Assembly: GCA_016190055.1 (NCBI GenBank)
Contig: JACPRH010000036.1
Coordinates: 1 to 41,656, forward strand
Source: Nitrososphaerota archaeon
GTDB lineage: Archaea > Thermoproteota > Nitrososphaeria > Nitrososphaerales > JACPRH01
DNA: 41,656 bases
Reading direction: 5' to 3'
Below, in pieces: positions 41,121-41,656 of the stretch. The translations under genes were made by a program, and so were the position numbers. How positions within the stretch are numbered: position 1 is the first letter of the stretch; every line of letters starts with the position of its first letter. A model generated the notes under the pieces. It was not told where the DNA came from and made no database searches. It was given only the letters and a program-made list of their open reading frames with translations.

Positions 41121-41468
41121 ATGCCGCAACAGAACTGCTGGGAGTATAAGAGGTGTGGTCGTGAGCCTGGCGGAGCTCATGTGCAGGAGTACGGGGTTTG
41201 CCCAGCTTCAACTGACTCCTCCTGCGACGGCTTAAACGGAGGTAAGAACGGTGGAAGGCTCTGTTGGGCTGTAGCGGGGACGCTGTGTGAAGGTGAGGTT
41301 CAGGGAATCTTTGTTGAAAAGCAGTTGAGCTGCGTCTCCTGTGATTTCTTCAAGAAGGTTCGGGAAGAGGTTATGCAGACTCCAGGTGAATGTGGGTTTC
41401 AGGTGCTGAAGCCTAATCAGAAAGATGTACTCCGTAACATGTTAAGCAAAGACATGCTCGAAAACTAG
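41121..41468 (+). CDS. Two-CW-domain protein
   Basis: A 115-residue protein with the two-CW signature: NCWEYKRCGREPGG, then VCPAS, then GGKNGGRLCWAVAGTLCEG and CVSCDFFKKVREE. The paired Cys-Trp elements and the Cys-x2-Cys suggest a metal- or redox-binding module, often attached to sensors, here standing alone. The last 30 residues are helical. ATG 41121. Its function is unknown. Confidence 0.82.
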   Translation: MPQQNCWEYKRCGREPGGAHVQEYGVCPASTDSSCDGLNGGKNGGRLCWAVAGTLCEGEVQGIFVEKQLSCVSCDFFKKVREEVMQTPGECGFQVLKPNQKDVLRNMLSKDMLEN

Positions 41469-41494
41469 CCTTAATTTATTTACTTGAAAAATTC

Positions 41495-41656
41495 TCAATA
41501 TTTCACGTAGCTCACATCTTTAAGAGACAGAATCTGCATATTAGACTTGCCATGCGTATTCACACGACGGATCACGACGAGGTTGCCGATCTGCTGGCGC
41601 AACCGCTTATCGCGAAGCTTGTCACCGTCAATGAAGACTGCACAACCAGGCTCACC
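41495..41656 (-). CDS. C-terminal end of an unidentified gene (runs off the right edge)
   Basis: On the minus strand an open frame enters at 41656 and ends with TGA at 41495-41497, giving 53 residues: GEPGCAVFIDGDKLRDKRLR, QQIGNLVVIRRVNTHGKSNM and QILSLKDVSYVKY. It looks like a mixed alpha/beta or beta-barrel end. I do not recognise a family. AT-rich sequence follows the stop and separates it from the two-CW gene. Confidence 0.5.
   Translation of the reverse strand, partial: GEPGCAVFIDGDKLRDKRLRQQIGNLVVIRRVNTHGKSNMQILSLKDVSYVKY

Noticed and set aside
1-41656. CRISPR array or rRNA genes
   Set aside because: No regularly spaced direct repeats and no rRNA-like conserved stretches were seen in the window.

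Overview
The window is archaeal and most resembles the Thaumarchaeota/Nitrososphaeria-Aigarchaeota side of the TACK group, probably a lineage that does not oxidise ammonia. This is inferred from several things seen in the sequence: ether-lipid genes (GGPP synthase, DGGGP synthase, geranylgeranyl reductase), ribosomal protein L13e, clamp-loader RFC large subunit, tRNA-splicing endonuclease, intron-bearing tRNAs, TrmB and Lrp/AsnC regulators, frequent TTG/GTG starts with TATA boxes about 26 nt upstream (leaderless style), and a 12-gene complex I operon with no nuoE/F/G. A secreted PQQ-type dehydrogenase fits reports of such enzymes in basal heterotrophic Thaumarchaeota. Species cannot be named from the sequence alone.

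Layout: a partial TnpB runs off the left edge (1-494), followed by tRNA-Glu, a membrane-anchored PQQ beta-propeller protein, GGPP synthase, a JAMM protease, a membrane/spermidine-synthase fusion, an Lrp-TRASH regulator and L13e. A minus-strand group follows: 8-oxoguanine glycosylase, CoaBC and geranylgeranyl reductase. The complex I operon nuoA-B-C-D-H-I-J-K-M-L-M-N fills 11011-22615 and carries four antiporter-like subunits because nuoM is duplicated. Next come a tRNA-Tyr gene, a half-size MFS protein, moaC-moaB, then minus-strand Cys-rich protein, rfcL, ubiA and endA. Then come mtnA, tRNA-Arg, two or three small conserved genes, a lysine methyltransferase-like gene, pyruvate kinase and a cupin. 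From 33 kb the region is accessory: an internally deleted insertion sequence, a cassette with an alpha/beta-barrel protein, two tandem Gly-rich proteins, an NTase-like protein and a terpene-cyclase-like protein, then tRNA-Leu, a hemerythrin-like helical protein, a TrmB regulator, a DUF3052-like protein and a two-CW protein.

The most striking theme is RNA splicing. mtnA looks split by a stop and frame change, but a 31-nt insertion (28475-28505) folds as a bulge-helix-bulge (BHB) substrate, and its exact removal restores the invariant Thr-His-Cys-Asn-Ala-Gly active-site motif. This is a candidate archaeal pre-mRNA intron in a gene for which I know of no such report. tRNA-Tyr(GUA) appears to contain four introns (after positions 30, 37, 53 and 59), three with clean BHB structures, and tRNA-Arg(UCG) has one non-canonical intron after position 29. 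The EndA-like gene next to mtnA lacks the catalytic histidine, which suggests it is one subunit of a heteromeric, broad-specificity splicing endonuclease.
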